39,826 nt of DNA, from positions 1-39,826 of the IMG/VR virus record IMGVR_UViG_3300046012_000369. The stretch is one strand, 5' to 3'. The stretch is from a virus. Shown piece by piece: positions 20,127 to 28,849 of the stretch; position 1 is the first letter of the stretch, and every line of letters begins with the position of its first letter. Below the pieces are notes generated by a model. It had not been told where the DNA came from. It ran no database searches and was given only the letters and a program-made list of their open reading frames with translations. A program made the position numbers and the translations under genes.

Positions 20127-22007
20127 CTATTGCACCACCGGAAAGCCCTGCGCCTTGGCAGCTGCGATCGCTGCATTCACATCGCCGCCCGGATTCGCCT
20201 TCGACCATGCGCTCGGCGAGAATGCGTGCGAGGCCGGCTGCGGAGCTGCCTGTGCGGTCTTCTGCTGCTCGAAGCGTGCGGCATATTTCGGATCGAGCGC
20301 GGCGCGTGCGGCCTTCGCGCCTTCGTCAACGTCGGGCATCTGCGCTTCGTAGATGGGACTCGGAGCCGCGTTCTTCCAGGCCTGCCCGTAGGCGTCGAGT
20401 TTGTCGCCGAGCGATTGCACCTGCGTTGTGATCGCTGCATGGCGATTGCCGGGCAGCGTCGAAGTCAGCGTCTCGTGGATATTGCCGATGCCGGGGATGG
20501 TCTCGGTGCCGTAGAAGCGCGCCAGCTCCGTGCTCACCGTATTCGCCTTGTTCTGGTACTTCGTCCATGCATTGCTGTGCGGGATGTGACTCGCCGGCGT
20601 GTTGAGTTCGTCGAGCTCGTGCATGTGCTTCAGTACGGCGTTGGCCGAATTGATCGCGGCGCCGGCCGAGCCGGGCTTCTGCGATGTGAAGTCTTTGTAT
20701 GCGGCTTCGTAGGCTTCGATCTTGCTGCCGTCGAAGTCGGGATATTTTGCCGCCACGTTTGCAAGCAGCTGTGGGTTGCGCGCCATCAGGTAGGCCATGC
20801 GGCCAACGGGCATCTTGCCGCTGCCGATCTCGTCGACCAGAGCTGCACCCGCTGTGCCTGGCGCGCCCGAATCGCTGCGGTCCTTCGTGGCGGCTGCATT
20901 CGCGCGGTTCGCGTTCGCCCTGTTCTCCGCGATCTTCGATGGCAGCTCCGCATCGCGTGCGGCCGTCTCTGATTTCAGATTCGCTGCGGTGGCCGCTTTG
21001 TCGTCGGCGTCGGCCTTGTTCTTCTGGTAGGCCTGCACGTCGGTCAGATATGCGCGGTTGTACTTGTCGATGTCCGCGTTGGTCGGCGGCTCACCGTTCG
21101 GGCCGAGCGGTGTGAAAAATTCCGTGTGCGGCGCTTCGCCTGGCTTCTGTCCCGGAACCCACTTCGGCACCTTCGTGCCCTGCGCCGCCGGCTGGCTGTC
21201 GATGTCGGGCTTGCGCAGAAAGATGCGAATGCCGATGCGGTTGCCCTGCTCGTCGTAGACCGGATGCGGCTGCAGGCCTTCGTGCCGGTAGAGTTCCTTT
21301 TCCCAGCTTGGCAGCTTTGAAACGATGTCGGCGATCTCGCCCGAGTCCTTCGCTGTGCCGAGGTCGTAGCTGTCCAGCGTCTTCTCCCGGTCGATCTGCT
21401 GGTTTGAGAACGTGATCGCATCCTGGCTGGCCTTCACGCCCATGGCCTTCAGCTCAAGATCATTTTTCGAAATCGCGCGGATGCCGAGCTGGTAATTCAG
21501 CTCATTCAGCTTTGCCTTCTGCTGGTCCTCGAATTGTTTTTGCGCGTTGGCGTCGGCGTCCTGCTCGCCCTGCTTCTGATCGTTGATCGCGCCCATTGTG
21601 CCGGCTGCGAATCCCTGCGCGGTGTGGGCTGGTCCGGGCGGTGCGGCCGCTCCGCGCGCCGCTCCGGTCAGCGCCTCAAGGCTGAGCTTCGCGTATTGCT
21701 GGCCGCGCGTGAGAGGAACCTGCTGCACGTTGCGGCCGTTCTGCCCATAGGTGACGACTTGCTTGTCGCGGCCGGCGAGCATGTCAGTCACTGCGTCGAG
21801 CACGCCCAGGAATCCGCCGCGGCGCGCCGGCTCTGTCGTCATCGCCGGTGCCTGGTATTGCGGTGCGGGCTGCTGCGCGATTTCGCCGGTGCTTGGTGTC
21901 GCGATGGGTTGCGGCGCATTCGCGGCCGGCGCTGGCGTGGCTGCTGCTGGCGGGGCGGCGGCCGGTGGCGTCGTTGCGCCCGCGAGGGCTGCGGTTGGAT
22001 CGTCCAT
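20127..22007 (-). CDS. Internal virion / DNA ejection protein
   Basis: 626 residues from ATG 22007 (TGATG with the previous stop; a GTG one codon earlier is possible). A Pro/Ala-rich N-terminus, then long helical stretches rich in Gln, Asp and Lys (NDQKQGEQDADANAQKQFED), more Ala-rich helices, and a C-terminal motif SAWSKANPGGDVNAAIAAAK typical of phage structural proteins. Second of three consecutive large proteins between nozzle and fibre genes. Role inferred from gene order in podoviruses. Confidence 0.6.
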   Translation of the reverse strand: MDDPTAALAGATTPPAAAPPAAATPAPAANAPQPIATPSTGEIAQQPAPQYQAPAMTTEPARRGGFLGVLDAVTDMLAGRDKQVVTYGQNGRNVQQVPLTRGQQYAKLSLEALTGAARGAAAPPGPAHTAQGFAAGTMGAINDQKQGEQDADANAQKQFEDQQKAKLNELNYQLGIRAISKNDLELKAMGVKASQDAITFSNQQIDREKTLDSYDLGTAKDSGEIADIVSKLPSWEKELYRHEGLQPHPVYDEQGNRIGIRIFLRKPDIDSQPAAQGTKVPKWVPGQKPGEAPHTEFFTPLGPNGEPPTNADIDKYNRAYLTDVQAYQKNKADADDKAATAANLKSETAARDAELPSKIAENRANANRANAAATKDRSDSGAPGTAGAALVDEIGSGKMPVGRMAYLMARNPQLLANVAAKYPDFDGSKIEAYEAAYKDFTSQKPGSAGAAINSANAVLKHMHELDELNTPASHIPHSNAWTKYQNKANTVSTELARFYGTETIPGIGNIHETLTSTLPGNRHAAITTQVQSLGDKLDAYGQAWKNAAPSPIYEAQMPDVDEGAKAARAALDPKYAARFEQQKTAQAAPQPASHAFSPSAWSKANPGGDVNAAIAAAKAQGFPVVQ

Positions 22008-22840
22008 CACTCACCTGCCTTTCGCAATGCGAGGTTGAAAAGAGGCAGGAACACCCTGCGCAGAATCGGCCAGCGGCGTATCGCAGCGGCCGTGCGTTCG
22101 CCATGCCGCGCATAGATCCTCGCGACGGCGGCGCCAGGGCGGGTGCGTGAGAACTCGCCGAAGATCCACGTGCGCACTTTGGCGACGCGCGGGTCATCCC
22201 ATCCGCCCCACAGCTCGGCCGCAACCCAGCAGTGCATGATCTCCGCTCCGGTTGCGGCTCCCCCGATCGCGCCGACCGCGCCCGCAAGCGGCGCCATCCA
22301 GCTTTCATTCTCCTGCGCGATCTGCGATGCCGTGGTTCCTTCGTCCGCGCCGGCCGTGTTCGCAACGGATGCTGCGCCGTTCGGGTTGAGCAGGCCCGCG
22401 GTGCCCTCAAGGGCATTCGTCGCCTGCGTGAATTTGTCGTAGCCGTGCTGGAAGCCCGCCTGCTTGATCTGCAGCTGCTCCTGCGAGAGCGTTCCGGCCG
22501 CGCCGGTGCTGACCTGCTCCTGCTGCTGGCGCTTCACGCCGCTGGGCAGGTAGTCGTTGCCGCCGCCCTCTGCCGCCTGCTCCTCGCGAAGCGCGGTTGA
22601 GGCCGATTTGTAGTTCGTGCCAACTCCTTCCATCGCCTCGGTGTTGAGCGTCTGGTCTTCCGGCTCCGTGTAGCCGTACTGGTCCGCGCCCTGCTGCAGG
22701 ATCGGCTGGTAGACAGACTGCATTTGCTGCAAAATCTGCTGATCTTCGCCATACTGCTGCTTGTCCTGCTGCTGGAGGGTCGAGTAGAACTGCGCTTGAC
22801 TCTCCTGCAGGTCGGTTTGTGCCTGAGTTGGTCCGCACAT
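22007..22840 (-). CDS. Virion protein with CFI-box-like C-terminal domain
   Basis: 277 residues. The N-terminal half is Gln-rich and helical (QAQFYSTLQQQDKQQYGEDQ), the middle has an Ala/Gly hydrophobic patch (APLAGAVGAIGGAATGAEI), as in small ejection proteins. The end starts CWVAAELWGGWDDPRVAKVR and continues with an aromatic and Arg-rich stretch (ARIYARHGERTAAAIRRWP) to LPLFNLALRKA, resembling the CFI-box C-terminal domain of bacterial secreted proteins. First of the three internal-virion-like genes. Confidence 0.6.
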   Translation of the reverse strand: MCGPTQAQTDLQESQAQFYSTLQQQDKQQYGEDQQILQQMQSVYQPILQQGADQYGYTEPEDQTLNTEAMEGVGTNYKSASTALREEQAAEGGGNDYLPSGVKRQQQEQVSTGAAGTLSQEQLQIKQAGFQHGYDKFTQATNALEGTAGLLNPNGAASVANTAGADEGTTASQIAQENESWMAPLAGAVGAIGGAATGAEIMHCWVAAELWGGWDDPRVAKVRTWIFGEFSRTRPGAAVARIYARHGERTAAAIRRWPILRRVFLPLFNLALRKAGE

Positions 22841-22843
22841 GGC

Positions 22844-23386
22844 CTATTTGTCCCCCTGTAACCCGTCGTGTATCGCCTCGTGGAGCGTTTCCCGTCCTTC
22901 GGTGGCATCATTGGCCTCGGAAAGGGGCTTTGGCGCGTCCTTGGGCTTGGGAGCGTAAATTTGCAGTCTGCGCGAGAGGGTTTCCGGTCGCTGCGCGAAC
23001 CTCAGTCTGGCGACGGCGAAGAGACGCAGCAGCCGGCTCGTACTGTCGAACACAAGTTCCCCATAGCCGCGTGCGCCGAGCGCCATGTCGAGGAAGGCCA
23101 TCCCTGCGGTCAGCGCCTTCCTCATTCGCTCCTGCTGGCGCTCCTCTTGGGGTGCGAACTGGATGAGTACGCGCGCCACTCGCTCCACGCGGAAAAAGAA
23201 CATCTCGCCGCCGCGCTGTGTCAGCACGTAGCTCTCGATGCCGTTGCCCTGCTCGATCCAAAATTCAGGCGAAATTATGCCGCGATGGTGCTCGTCGGCG
23301 TTCGTCCATGCGCGCGCGCGATCCAGGTCTGCGGCCGTCGCCAGCCTCAGCTCGTAGTCTTCACCGAATTGGAAGGCCTTGGTCAT
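22844..23386 (-). CDS. GNAT-fold-like phage protein
   Basis: 180 residues, starting at the ATG of an ATGA overlap with the nozzle gene (the open frame to 23497 is a shadow). The layout YELRLATAADLDRARAW, then strands around ESYVLTQRGGEMFFFRVE, a long helix (QERMRKALTAGMAFLDMALG) and ELVFDS recalls GNAT acyltransferases, which often accompany podovirus tail genes. The usual acetyl-CoA loop (Q/R-x-x-G-x-G/A) is not convincing, so it may be a structural variant. The C-terminus is charged and Pro-rich. Confidence 0.5.
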   Translation of the reverse strand: MTKAFQFGEDYELRLATAADLDRARAWTNADEHHRGIISPEFWIEQGNGIESYVLTQRGGEMFFFRVERVARVLIQFAPQEERQQERMRKALTAGMAFLDMALGARGYGELVFDSTSRLLRLFAVARLRFAQRPETLSRRLQIYAPKPKDAPKPLSEANDATEGRETLHEAIHDGLQGDK

Positions 23387-26300
23387 GCCGCCTGCGCTTT
23401 CCTCTGCGCCATTCTTCTGCCGTAGATCGTCGTCGTGAGGATCTCGCTCGGCTGATCTTCCTTGGCGAGCTGGATCTTCATCTGCATGTGCCGGCACGTC
23501 GTCGGCTGTCCGTTTTGCATCAGGGAGAACGCGTCGTTGTAGAGCGTCTCGCTCGGCGGCAGCAGCGGAGGGTCTTTGGCTGTTGCGTCGAGCATAGTGA
23601 ACTGACGCTCCGCGGTGGGATTTATTTCTCCCATCAGCACGCCTACGGTCGGCGCGGTGCCGACCTTCATCGAATCCATCGTGATCTCTGCAACCTCGGC
23701 CTGCTCGGTCGGCTGGCAGAGCTGGATGCTGCCCAGCGTGGCGTATGCGTCGTCATAAAGCGCGCCGTTGTCTGAGTTGACCGTGGTGTCGCGCTGAAGG
23801 ATCGGGCCGCTCGATACCCAATGGCCGTCGACAGTGCCGGTGCCGGTCTCGGCGGTGGCCGCCTGGTCGGGAAGCGTGGTGGCGAACTCGAATGATCCGG
23901 TGCCGGCTGAGCTTACATAAATTGTCTTGCCGTTCAGCGCGGGCACGGTGGTCAATCCGGCGAGAATGATCGGCGTGTTGTCGAACGGCAGGAAAAGATT
24001 CGCGTGCGTGATGGTGCAAGTTCCGAAGGCGATCTCGATGTCGGTGATGTTGAGCACGACGTTCGCGGGCACTGGAGGGCCGACCAGCAGCTTCTTGACG
24101 CCTGGCATCACTTCGATGGATTGCACGGCGCTGGTCCCGCCCTCGATCGCGGCGCGCGGACTCCACACCGTTCCGCTCTCGGGCGGAGGCACCGCAGAAA
24201 TGCGGAACCAGCCCACAGCTCCATCGGCGAGGATCACACCGGTGTCGTTGGTTCCGGCCGTGTGGTACGTCACAAAGGTTTTCTCCGGCGTATAGAGCGC
24301 CTGGCTGATTCCTCCCGTCGTCACCTTGACGAATTGGTCGCCGATCGCCTCACCGGTGTCTTCGCTCGCGGGGTCGGCCTGCGTATAGCCCGCATTGGGC
24401 GCGAAGCTGAGGAATCGGTAATCGGTGGTGAACATGTGAATCAGCGGGCCTGCCACGTCGAGCGCGTCATAGCTGAGGAGTCCGCTGCCCTGCGTGAATC
24501 GCTTCGGATAGAACGGCGAAGCGTTGCCGATGCCGGTTCCCCACACTGCCCACGGTCCGCCTGCGGTAAAGACGAGCAGCACGCCGTTCGGAAGATCCCA
24601 CGGCTCAGACCGCGCGATCAGGTCCGGCATCGCAAACACGTTCGCTGGCGACCATGCCTCGTTGCCGTTGCCGACCGTCGCGTCCGGGCCGGTGGCGAAG
24701 TATTGCAGATTGCCGACCGATCCCCACAGCCGCCCCATGTGCAGGCAGATGTTGATCAGGCCGAGCGGCGGCGGGTCGTTGGCTTCGTCGATCGCGCCCT
24801 GGATCTCGATGTCGAGGTCTCTATCGGCCTTGTTGTCGAGGAATGTCCAGAGTCCGCCGCTGCCTCCCGCCGGCGCGGGCACCGATCCGTCATAGAAGAA
24901 AGTCGAGCCTCCGATCGCGGTGCGGTAGATGTTGATGGTGTCGATCTGCGGATCATCGCTGCCTGGGCCTTGGTAGATCGGGCTGTGTCCTGCGCGGAAA
25001 GTAAACGTCGTCGCCGGCGAGAGATTGCTTTCGACGAAGTTGACGGAGCTGGAGAAGGAATACGCGACCTGAGAGGCGGCGCTTCCGGCCGTCGCATACG
25101 GTCCGGCATTGACCCATGTAGCGGCGTTGTCTGTCGTGAGGCCGGTCAGCGTTTCGTTGAATGTGGGGATGACGGCGCCGCTGATGCCGGCGATCTCAAC
25201 GTCCTGGATAAAGCCGCCGGGGTCAAGGATGGCCTGCGCGAGCGAAACGGCTGTCGTAGCGCCGATGCTGTTCCACTCGGCGACCGGCCCGATGTTCTGC
25301 CAGATTGCCGTTCCATCGGAGATCTGCGCATTGAACGTGGGTGGCCACGCCGGAGCTGTCGCGCCGCTCAGTCCTGCCAGCACGCAGTTGAACGCATAGA
25401 GTGTGCCGGAGATGCTCACGACAACAATCGAGGTGGCGGCGAAGAGACTCGACGCATTCCATGCCGCGTTGATGGTTCCCCACTGCGCCGATCCGTCGTT
25501 TGTGTTGCCGCCGATCGTCGGATTGAAGGTCGGCTCGGCCGCGCCGGTGACGCCAGCCTGCGTGAGGATGGCGAACGTCGTCAGGTCGGCGGCGTTGTAG
25601 GTGATGAGATTCGGCGAGTAGTACGTCGACGCGGTCCATGCCGGGTATGGGCTTTGCACTGGCGCCTGCGCCACGCTGGGCGCGACGGTCGGCGAATCGG
25701 TTCCCCACTTCTCAAGGGCGCTGCCCTTGTTGATCCAGATCACCGTGCCGTCTGTGGTCGGCGTGCCTGGTATAGCCGAAAATGCAGGCAGCGTGTTCCC
25801 TGAGACCCCGGTCGCATTCGAGTTGATGCCGCCGCCATAGACGACGCCAGTATCTGTGCCGCCCGCGAAGAAAGTTGCGCCCGAAACCAGAAAGCGGATG
25901 TTTCCAGCGCCGAGATTGATGACCGGGAATGTGCGCCCATTGAACTGCGAGGCGTTGTCGAGGCCCTGCACGGTCAACTCCTCGCCGTCCGCGAAAGGCG
26001 AGACGCCGCCGACCAATCCAAGGTTGAAGCGATTGAAGACTGGCGGGAAGCCGATCGGGTGCGGGCCTGCGCTGATGCTGCTGAAATTCACCACGGCCGA
26101 CGTATAGGCGAATGCAACTTGAATATCTCCGTTCGCGTCGAGCACGCTGTCGCCGGCCGAGTACTCGGTGTTGGCCATCCAGCTCTTCGTCGGCAGTGTC
26201 CATTTCAATTGCTCGACGCCGTCGCCCATGTAGAGCGTGTTGCCGACTGACTGAAAGTAGGTCTTGCCCGCGCCCGCCTGCTTGAGGTAGATGAGCGTTT

Positions 26301-26667
26301 TGGTGTTCGGACCGGTACCGTCATAGACCGCCGCGGCCGTGTCCACAATCACGCGGATCCGCGTCTTGCCGTCGACCTGCGTGCGGAAGCCATACCAGCG
26401 GCCGACCGGCAGAAACGTCGAGGTGTTGTAGGCGGTGTGCCCTGGCCGGCGAATCAGCGTCATCTTCGCGCTGACCTCCATGTTGAGGCCGTCCCAGATT
26501 GAGTCGTAGCGGCCGGCCTGGTAGAACTTGCGTTGCAGGTAGGGCACCATCGCATCGCGCAGCGGGTTGCGGTTGGTGTCGAGTCCGGTAAAAAATTCGT
26601 CGGTGGTCAGAGGCGCGTAATCGCTGCCTTCGTGATTCGCGCCGGCCGCATCGAACGGGCTTCCCAT
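23383..26667 (-). CDS. Tail nozzle / tail tubular protein B-like, with inserted repeat modules
   Basis: 1094 residues. The N-terminal part (LRDAMVPYLQRKFYQAGRYD, then VGRWYGFRTQVDGKTRIRVI) and the C-terminal part (around FATGPDATVGNGNEAWSPAN, FTAGGPWAVWGTG, and the closing QPTTCRHMQMKIQLA) fit the beta-propeller nozzle family of short-tailed phages (T7 gp12/P22 gp10 type). Inserted between are at least four copies of a module of about 50 residues built on G-x-x-G-x-x-x-P-(T/A)-(F/W), then DG-x-(A/V)-x-W-x-N-x-G, for example AGLSGATAPAW with SDGTAIWQNIG. These may decorate the tail or bind surface polymers. The start abuts the previous stop. Confidence 0.7.
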   Translation of the reverse strand: MGSPFDAAGANHEGSDYAPLTTDEFFTGLDTNRNPLRDAMVPYLQRKFYQAGRYDSIWDGLNMEVSAKMTLIRRPGHTAYNTSTFLPVGRWYGFRTQVDGKTRIRVIVDTAAAVYDGTGPNTKTLIYLKQAGAGKTYFQSVGNTLYMGDGVEQLKWTLPTKSWMANTEYSAGDSVLDANGDIQVAFAYTSAVVNFSSISAGPHPIGFPPVFNRFNLGLVGGVSPFADGEELTVQGLDNASQFNGRTFPVINLGAGNIRFLVSGATFFAGGTDTGVVYGGGINSNATGVSGNTLPAFSAIPGTPTTDGTVIWINKGSALEKWGTDSPTVAPSVAQAPVQSPYPAWTASTYYSPNLITYNAADLTTFAILTQAGVTGAAEPTFNPTIGGNTNDGSAQWGTINAAWNASSLFAATSIVVVSISGTLYAFNCVLAGLSGATAPAWPPTFNAQISDGTAIWQNIGPVAEWNSIGATTAVSLAQAILDPGGFIQDVEIAGISGAVIPTFNETLTGLTTDNAATWVNAGPYATAGSAASQVAYSFSSSVNFVESNLSPATTFTFRAGHSPIYQGPGSDDPQIDTINIYRTAIGGSTFFYDGSVPAPAGGSGGLWTFLDNKADRDLDIEIQGAIDEANDPPPLGLINICLHMGRLWGSVGNLQYFATGPDATVGNGNEAWSPANVFAMPDLIARSEPWDLPNGVLLVFTAGGPWAVWGTGIGNASPFYPKRFTQGSGLLSYDALDVAGPLIHMFTTDYRFLSFAPNAGYTQADPASEDTGEAIGDQFVKVTTGGISQALYTPEKTFVTYHTAGTNDTGVILADGAVGWFRISAVPPPESGTVWSPRAAIEGGTSAVQSIEVMPGVKKLLVGPPVPANVVLNITDIEIAFGTCTITHANLFLPFDNTPIILAGLTTVPALNGKTIYVSSAGTGSFEFATTLPDQAATAETGTGTVDGHWVSSGPILQRDTTVNSDNGALYDDAYATLGSIQLCQPTEQAEVAEITMDSMKVGTAPTVGVLMGEINPTAERQFTMLDATAKDPPLLPPSETLYNDAFSLMQNGQPTTCRHMQMKIQLAKEDQPSEILTTTIYGRRMAQRKAQAA

Positions 26668-27387
26668 CTACTCACCCATCCTGGCCTGCGTGCCGGTCGA
26701 TACCTGCGCCTGGCTGCGCGCGGCCGTCTTCATCACGCTCTCCCAATGACCCATGAAAATGTTCGTGCGCACCGCGTCGAGTCCGTCCTGCAGGCCGAGT
26801 AAACGCGCGATGAATTTCTTCTCCCAATAATCCGAACGCGCGTCGTTGACGAGCAGCGATGTGATGGCAAGGAATCCGAGGTTGAACACGTAACCCATCT
26901 CTTCGGGTAACGGGGCGAGCGGCTGCGCAAGCGAGTAGAGGCGCGCGGCGCGGCGCTGGTAGTCGCCCATGACGGTATACGCGGCGTTGGGCATCTGCTT
27001 TGTGCGGAACGTGATGTTGCCCTGGCCGTCGTCGTACTGCGCTGCGAGGTGCGTCGGCCGGCTGGTCGATTGGCTCGCGGCGCGCGGCAGCGTGAGCGCG
27101 CCGCCGAGCGCGTAGCTCTTGTTGTCCTTGTCGAGGATCCACTGCGTCTCAAGGAAACCGAAGTCGGGCAGCGAGAGCGTGTAATCGCACTCGGGCAGTT
27201 GGATCGCGGCCGGCGCCGCCGTGGGGAAAGAAAAGGTGCCGCGATTGAATCGCCATACGAGAGGCGCGCCGAAGATCGTCTGCAAGATGAGATTGCCGGT
27301 CTCAAGCGCCGGCTCCATGTTGTCGAAGTCGAGCGGCTGATTTTTGAGAAACGGCCTTGTCCAGTTGATGGCGTGCTGGAGAGTCAC
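26668..27387 (-). CDS. Adaptor-like tail protein, paralogue of the next upstream gene
   Basis: 239 residues from GTG 27387, which overlaps the previous stop as GTGA and has GGGGAGG five bases upstream; the frame is open 12 codons further. Near the C-terminus YQRRAARLYSLAQPLAPLPE and the helix after it match YQKCAQRFTALQNSLAPIPD in the neighbouring adaptor, so the two are related by duplication or share a family. The position between adaptor and nozzle supports a role in the neck or tail tube, as for T7 gp11-type proteins. Confidence 0.6.
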   Translation of the reverse strand: MTLQHAINWTRPFLKNQPLDFDNMEPALETGNLILQTIFGAPLVWRFNRGTFSFPTAAPAAIQLPECDYTLSLPDFGFLETQWILDKDNKSYALGGALTLPRAASQSTSRPTHLAAQYDDGQGNITFRTKQMPNAAYTVMGDYQRRAARLYSLAQPLAPLPEEMGYVFNLGFLAITSLLVNDARSDYWEKKFIARLLGLQDGLDAVRTNIFMGHWESVMKTAARSQAQVSTGTQARMGE

Positions 27388-28382
27388 CACGGCCTCCCCG
27401 GATCGCGCGGGTTGCGCGTCCATCCGATCGTCGGTTCGACGATGCGCGTCTCTGGATAGAGTCCGAAGGCTTCGGGTTCGCGGTTGCCCTCCTGCATCGC
27501 GACTGGAATGCTCGCCAGCCAGTCCTTCTTCATCTGCTCGAACTGCGATCGCGTTTTCGCGTCGTCGCTGTAGCCGTAACTGTAGGCCTTATAGCCCTTG
27601 CGAAAGTAATGCGCGTAGTCGTCGGGGATGGGCGCGAGCGAGTTCTGCAGCGCCGTGAATCTTTGCGCGCATTTCTGATACTTCACCGTCACCTGATACA
27701 CCGGTCCGGTCGGTGGCGCGTAGTCCTGGATGCGGAATCCTTTGCCTTCCGGATCGCAGACCGTCCACACGCAGGTGCCATCGTTGATCGTCGAGCCGGG
27801 CTGCGCGCCGGCCGTGGCCGCATAAGGCTGCGTCGCGCCCGTCGTGCCGAACGTGGTCAAGAGAAGAATGTTTCCGTTCTTGTCGATGAAGGCGGTCGGG
27901 CCATTCTGGATCTGCGAGGCCGCGGTGATGGGCGGCGTATAGACCGAGGCGGGGCCCGGCCATGTGCCGAAAAGCATCTGCTTGTTGTAAATCCAGCAAA
28001 CGCGCCGTGGCCATGCGCCGGGATATTGCGAGTAGTTGCTGCGCGCCGGCGCGAGGTCCTGCGCAGAGACTACCTGGCCGTTCGGCTGTGGCTTCGCGGT
28101 GTTGTTGATGTCAACCCACAGGCCGTCTTCGATCCATCCGATGTCGTAGACCATCGGAAGCGGGTAATCCTGCTGGAGGCTGTTGGTGTAGAACGGCGCG
28201 GCGTTCTTTGAGTTCCACTTCCAATTGAACTTGGCCGAGAGCAGCTCATTCATCACGTCGTCGCCGATGGCGAGTGTCGTGGTCTCGGCATAGCCGCTCG
28301 GTTTTGCCTGCGGGGATACGTCGGCCATCGATGAGACGACGTCGACCACGTCCTGCAGTTGCACCGTTGAGCCGCCCGCCAT
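27384..28382 (-). CDS. Head-to-tail adaptor / tail tubular protein A-like
   Basis: 332 residues. N-terminal helical part (VQLQDVVDVVSSMADV, MNELLSAKFNWKWN), a beta-rich middle, and a helical C-terminal end (HYFRKGYKAYSYGYSDDAKT). The middle carries one module like those in the nozzle (TTGATQPYA with NDGTCVWTV). AGAGGGG six bases before the ATG. Gene order portal-capsid-adaptor-nozzle is that of short-tailed phages, and the pairing with a smaller paralogue is consistent. Function inferred from order and size. Confidence 0.6.
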   Translation of the reverse strand: MAGGSTVQLQDVVDVVSSMADVSPQAKPSGYAETTTLAIGDDVMNELLSAKFNWKWNSKNAAPFYTNSLQQDYPLPMVYDIGWIEDGLWVDINNTAKPQPNGQVVSAQDLAPARSNYSQYPGAWPRRVCWIYNKQMLFGTWPGPASVYTPPITAASQIQNGPTAFIDKNGNILLLTTFGTTGATQPYAATAGAQPGSTINDGTCVWTVCDPEGKGFRIQDYAPPTGPVYQVTVKYQKCAQRFTALQNSLAPIPDDYAHYFRKGYKAYSYGYSDDAKTRSQFEQMKKDWLASIPVAMQEGNREPEAFGLYPETRIVEPTIGWTRNPRDPGRPW

Positions 28383-28400
28383 GCCGTTCCCCTCTTACTC

Positions 28401-28434
28401 GACGGCGCGCAACCTGGTTGAGCTGCGCGCCGTC
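28401..28434 (-). other. Strong intercistronic hairpin
   Basis: GACGGCGCGCA (28401-28411) and TGCGCGCCGTC (28424-28434) form a perfect 11-bp stem with a 12-base loop, just upstream of the adaptor gene's RBS. No U-tract follows on the minus strand, so a processing or stability element is more likely than a terminator. Confidence 0.6.
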
Positions 28435-28448
28435 ATTCTTGCCATTGC

Positions 28449-28811
28449 CTACACCGTCGCGGCGGTCCCGTCGTTGTGCTCGGTCCATCCGACGTTGCCC
28501 TGCGCCTCGGCGCCATACTCAAGCGACGGGGCAGGTTCAACATATAAAGTGCTGTGAATGCCGTGATGCTTCAGCTCGGCTGCGAGCGTCTGGATCTTGG
28601 CGTCGGCCGAGTTACCTGCTTGCTGCCTGGCCTCAAAGTGAGCGATACGGTCCTCAGCGGCCGTGAGACGCTCCCACAATTTTTTGATCTCTTCTTCCAT
28701 TGGCGACTTCGCGGACTCGCGCAGCTCGGCAGGGAGGGACCGACCCTCCTCACCGGGATTTGCTCTGGCGATTCTCCGCGACCTCCTTTTTCCTATGAAT
28801 TTGAACCACAT
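28449..28811 (-). CDS. Small coiled-coil protein
   Basis: 120 residues. A basic N-terminus (FIGKRRSRRIARANPGEEGR), a coiled coil (MEEEIKKLWERLTAAEDRIA) and a short soluble tail. The best RBS for ATG 28811 is AGAGG about twelve bases upstream; a start at the internal Met of MEEEIKK (residue 38) is possible but has no RBS. A small hairpin with a GCGA loop (28829-28842) lies in the leader. Not recognised; the capsid-adaptor interval suggests a minor structural role. Confidence 0.5.
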   Translation of the reverse strand: MWFKFIGKRRSRRIARANPGEEGRSLPAELRESAKSPMEEEIKKLWERLTAAEDRIAHFEARQQAGNSADAKIQTLAAELKHHGIHSTLYVEPAPSLEYGAEAQGNVGWTEHNDGTAATV

Positions 28812-28849
28812 TTTCGACTTCGCACCTCTGGCGTCGCCGCCAAAGCTTC

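Noticed and set aside
18442-20208. 588-codon minus-strand frame overlapping the large ejection-protein gene
   Set aside because: Arg-rich, crosses two gene borders; the other minus frame is coupled to its neighbours on both sides.
24004-25803. 599-codon plus-strand open frame across the nozzle gene
   Set aside because: Arg/Gly-rich shadow without RBS; the minus frame is repeat-structured and fits the operon.
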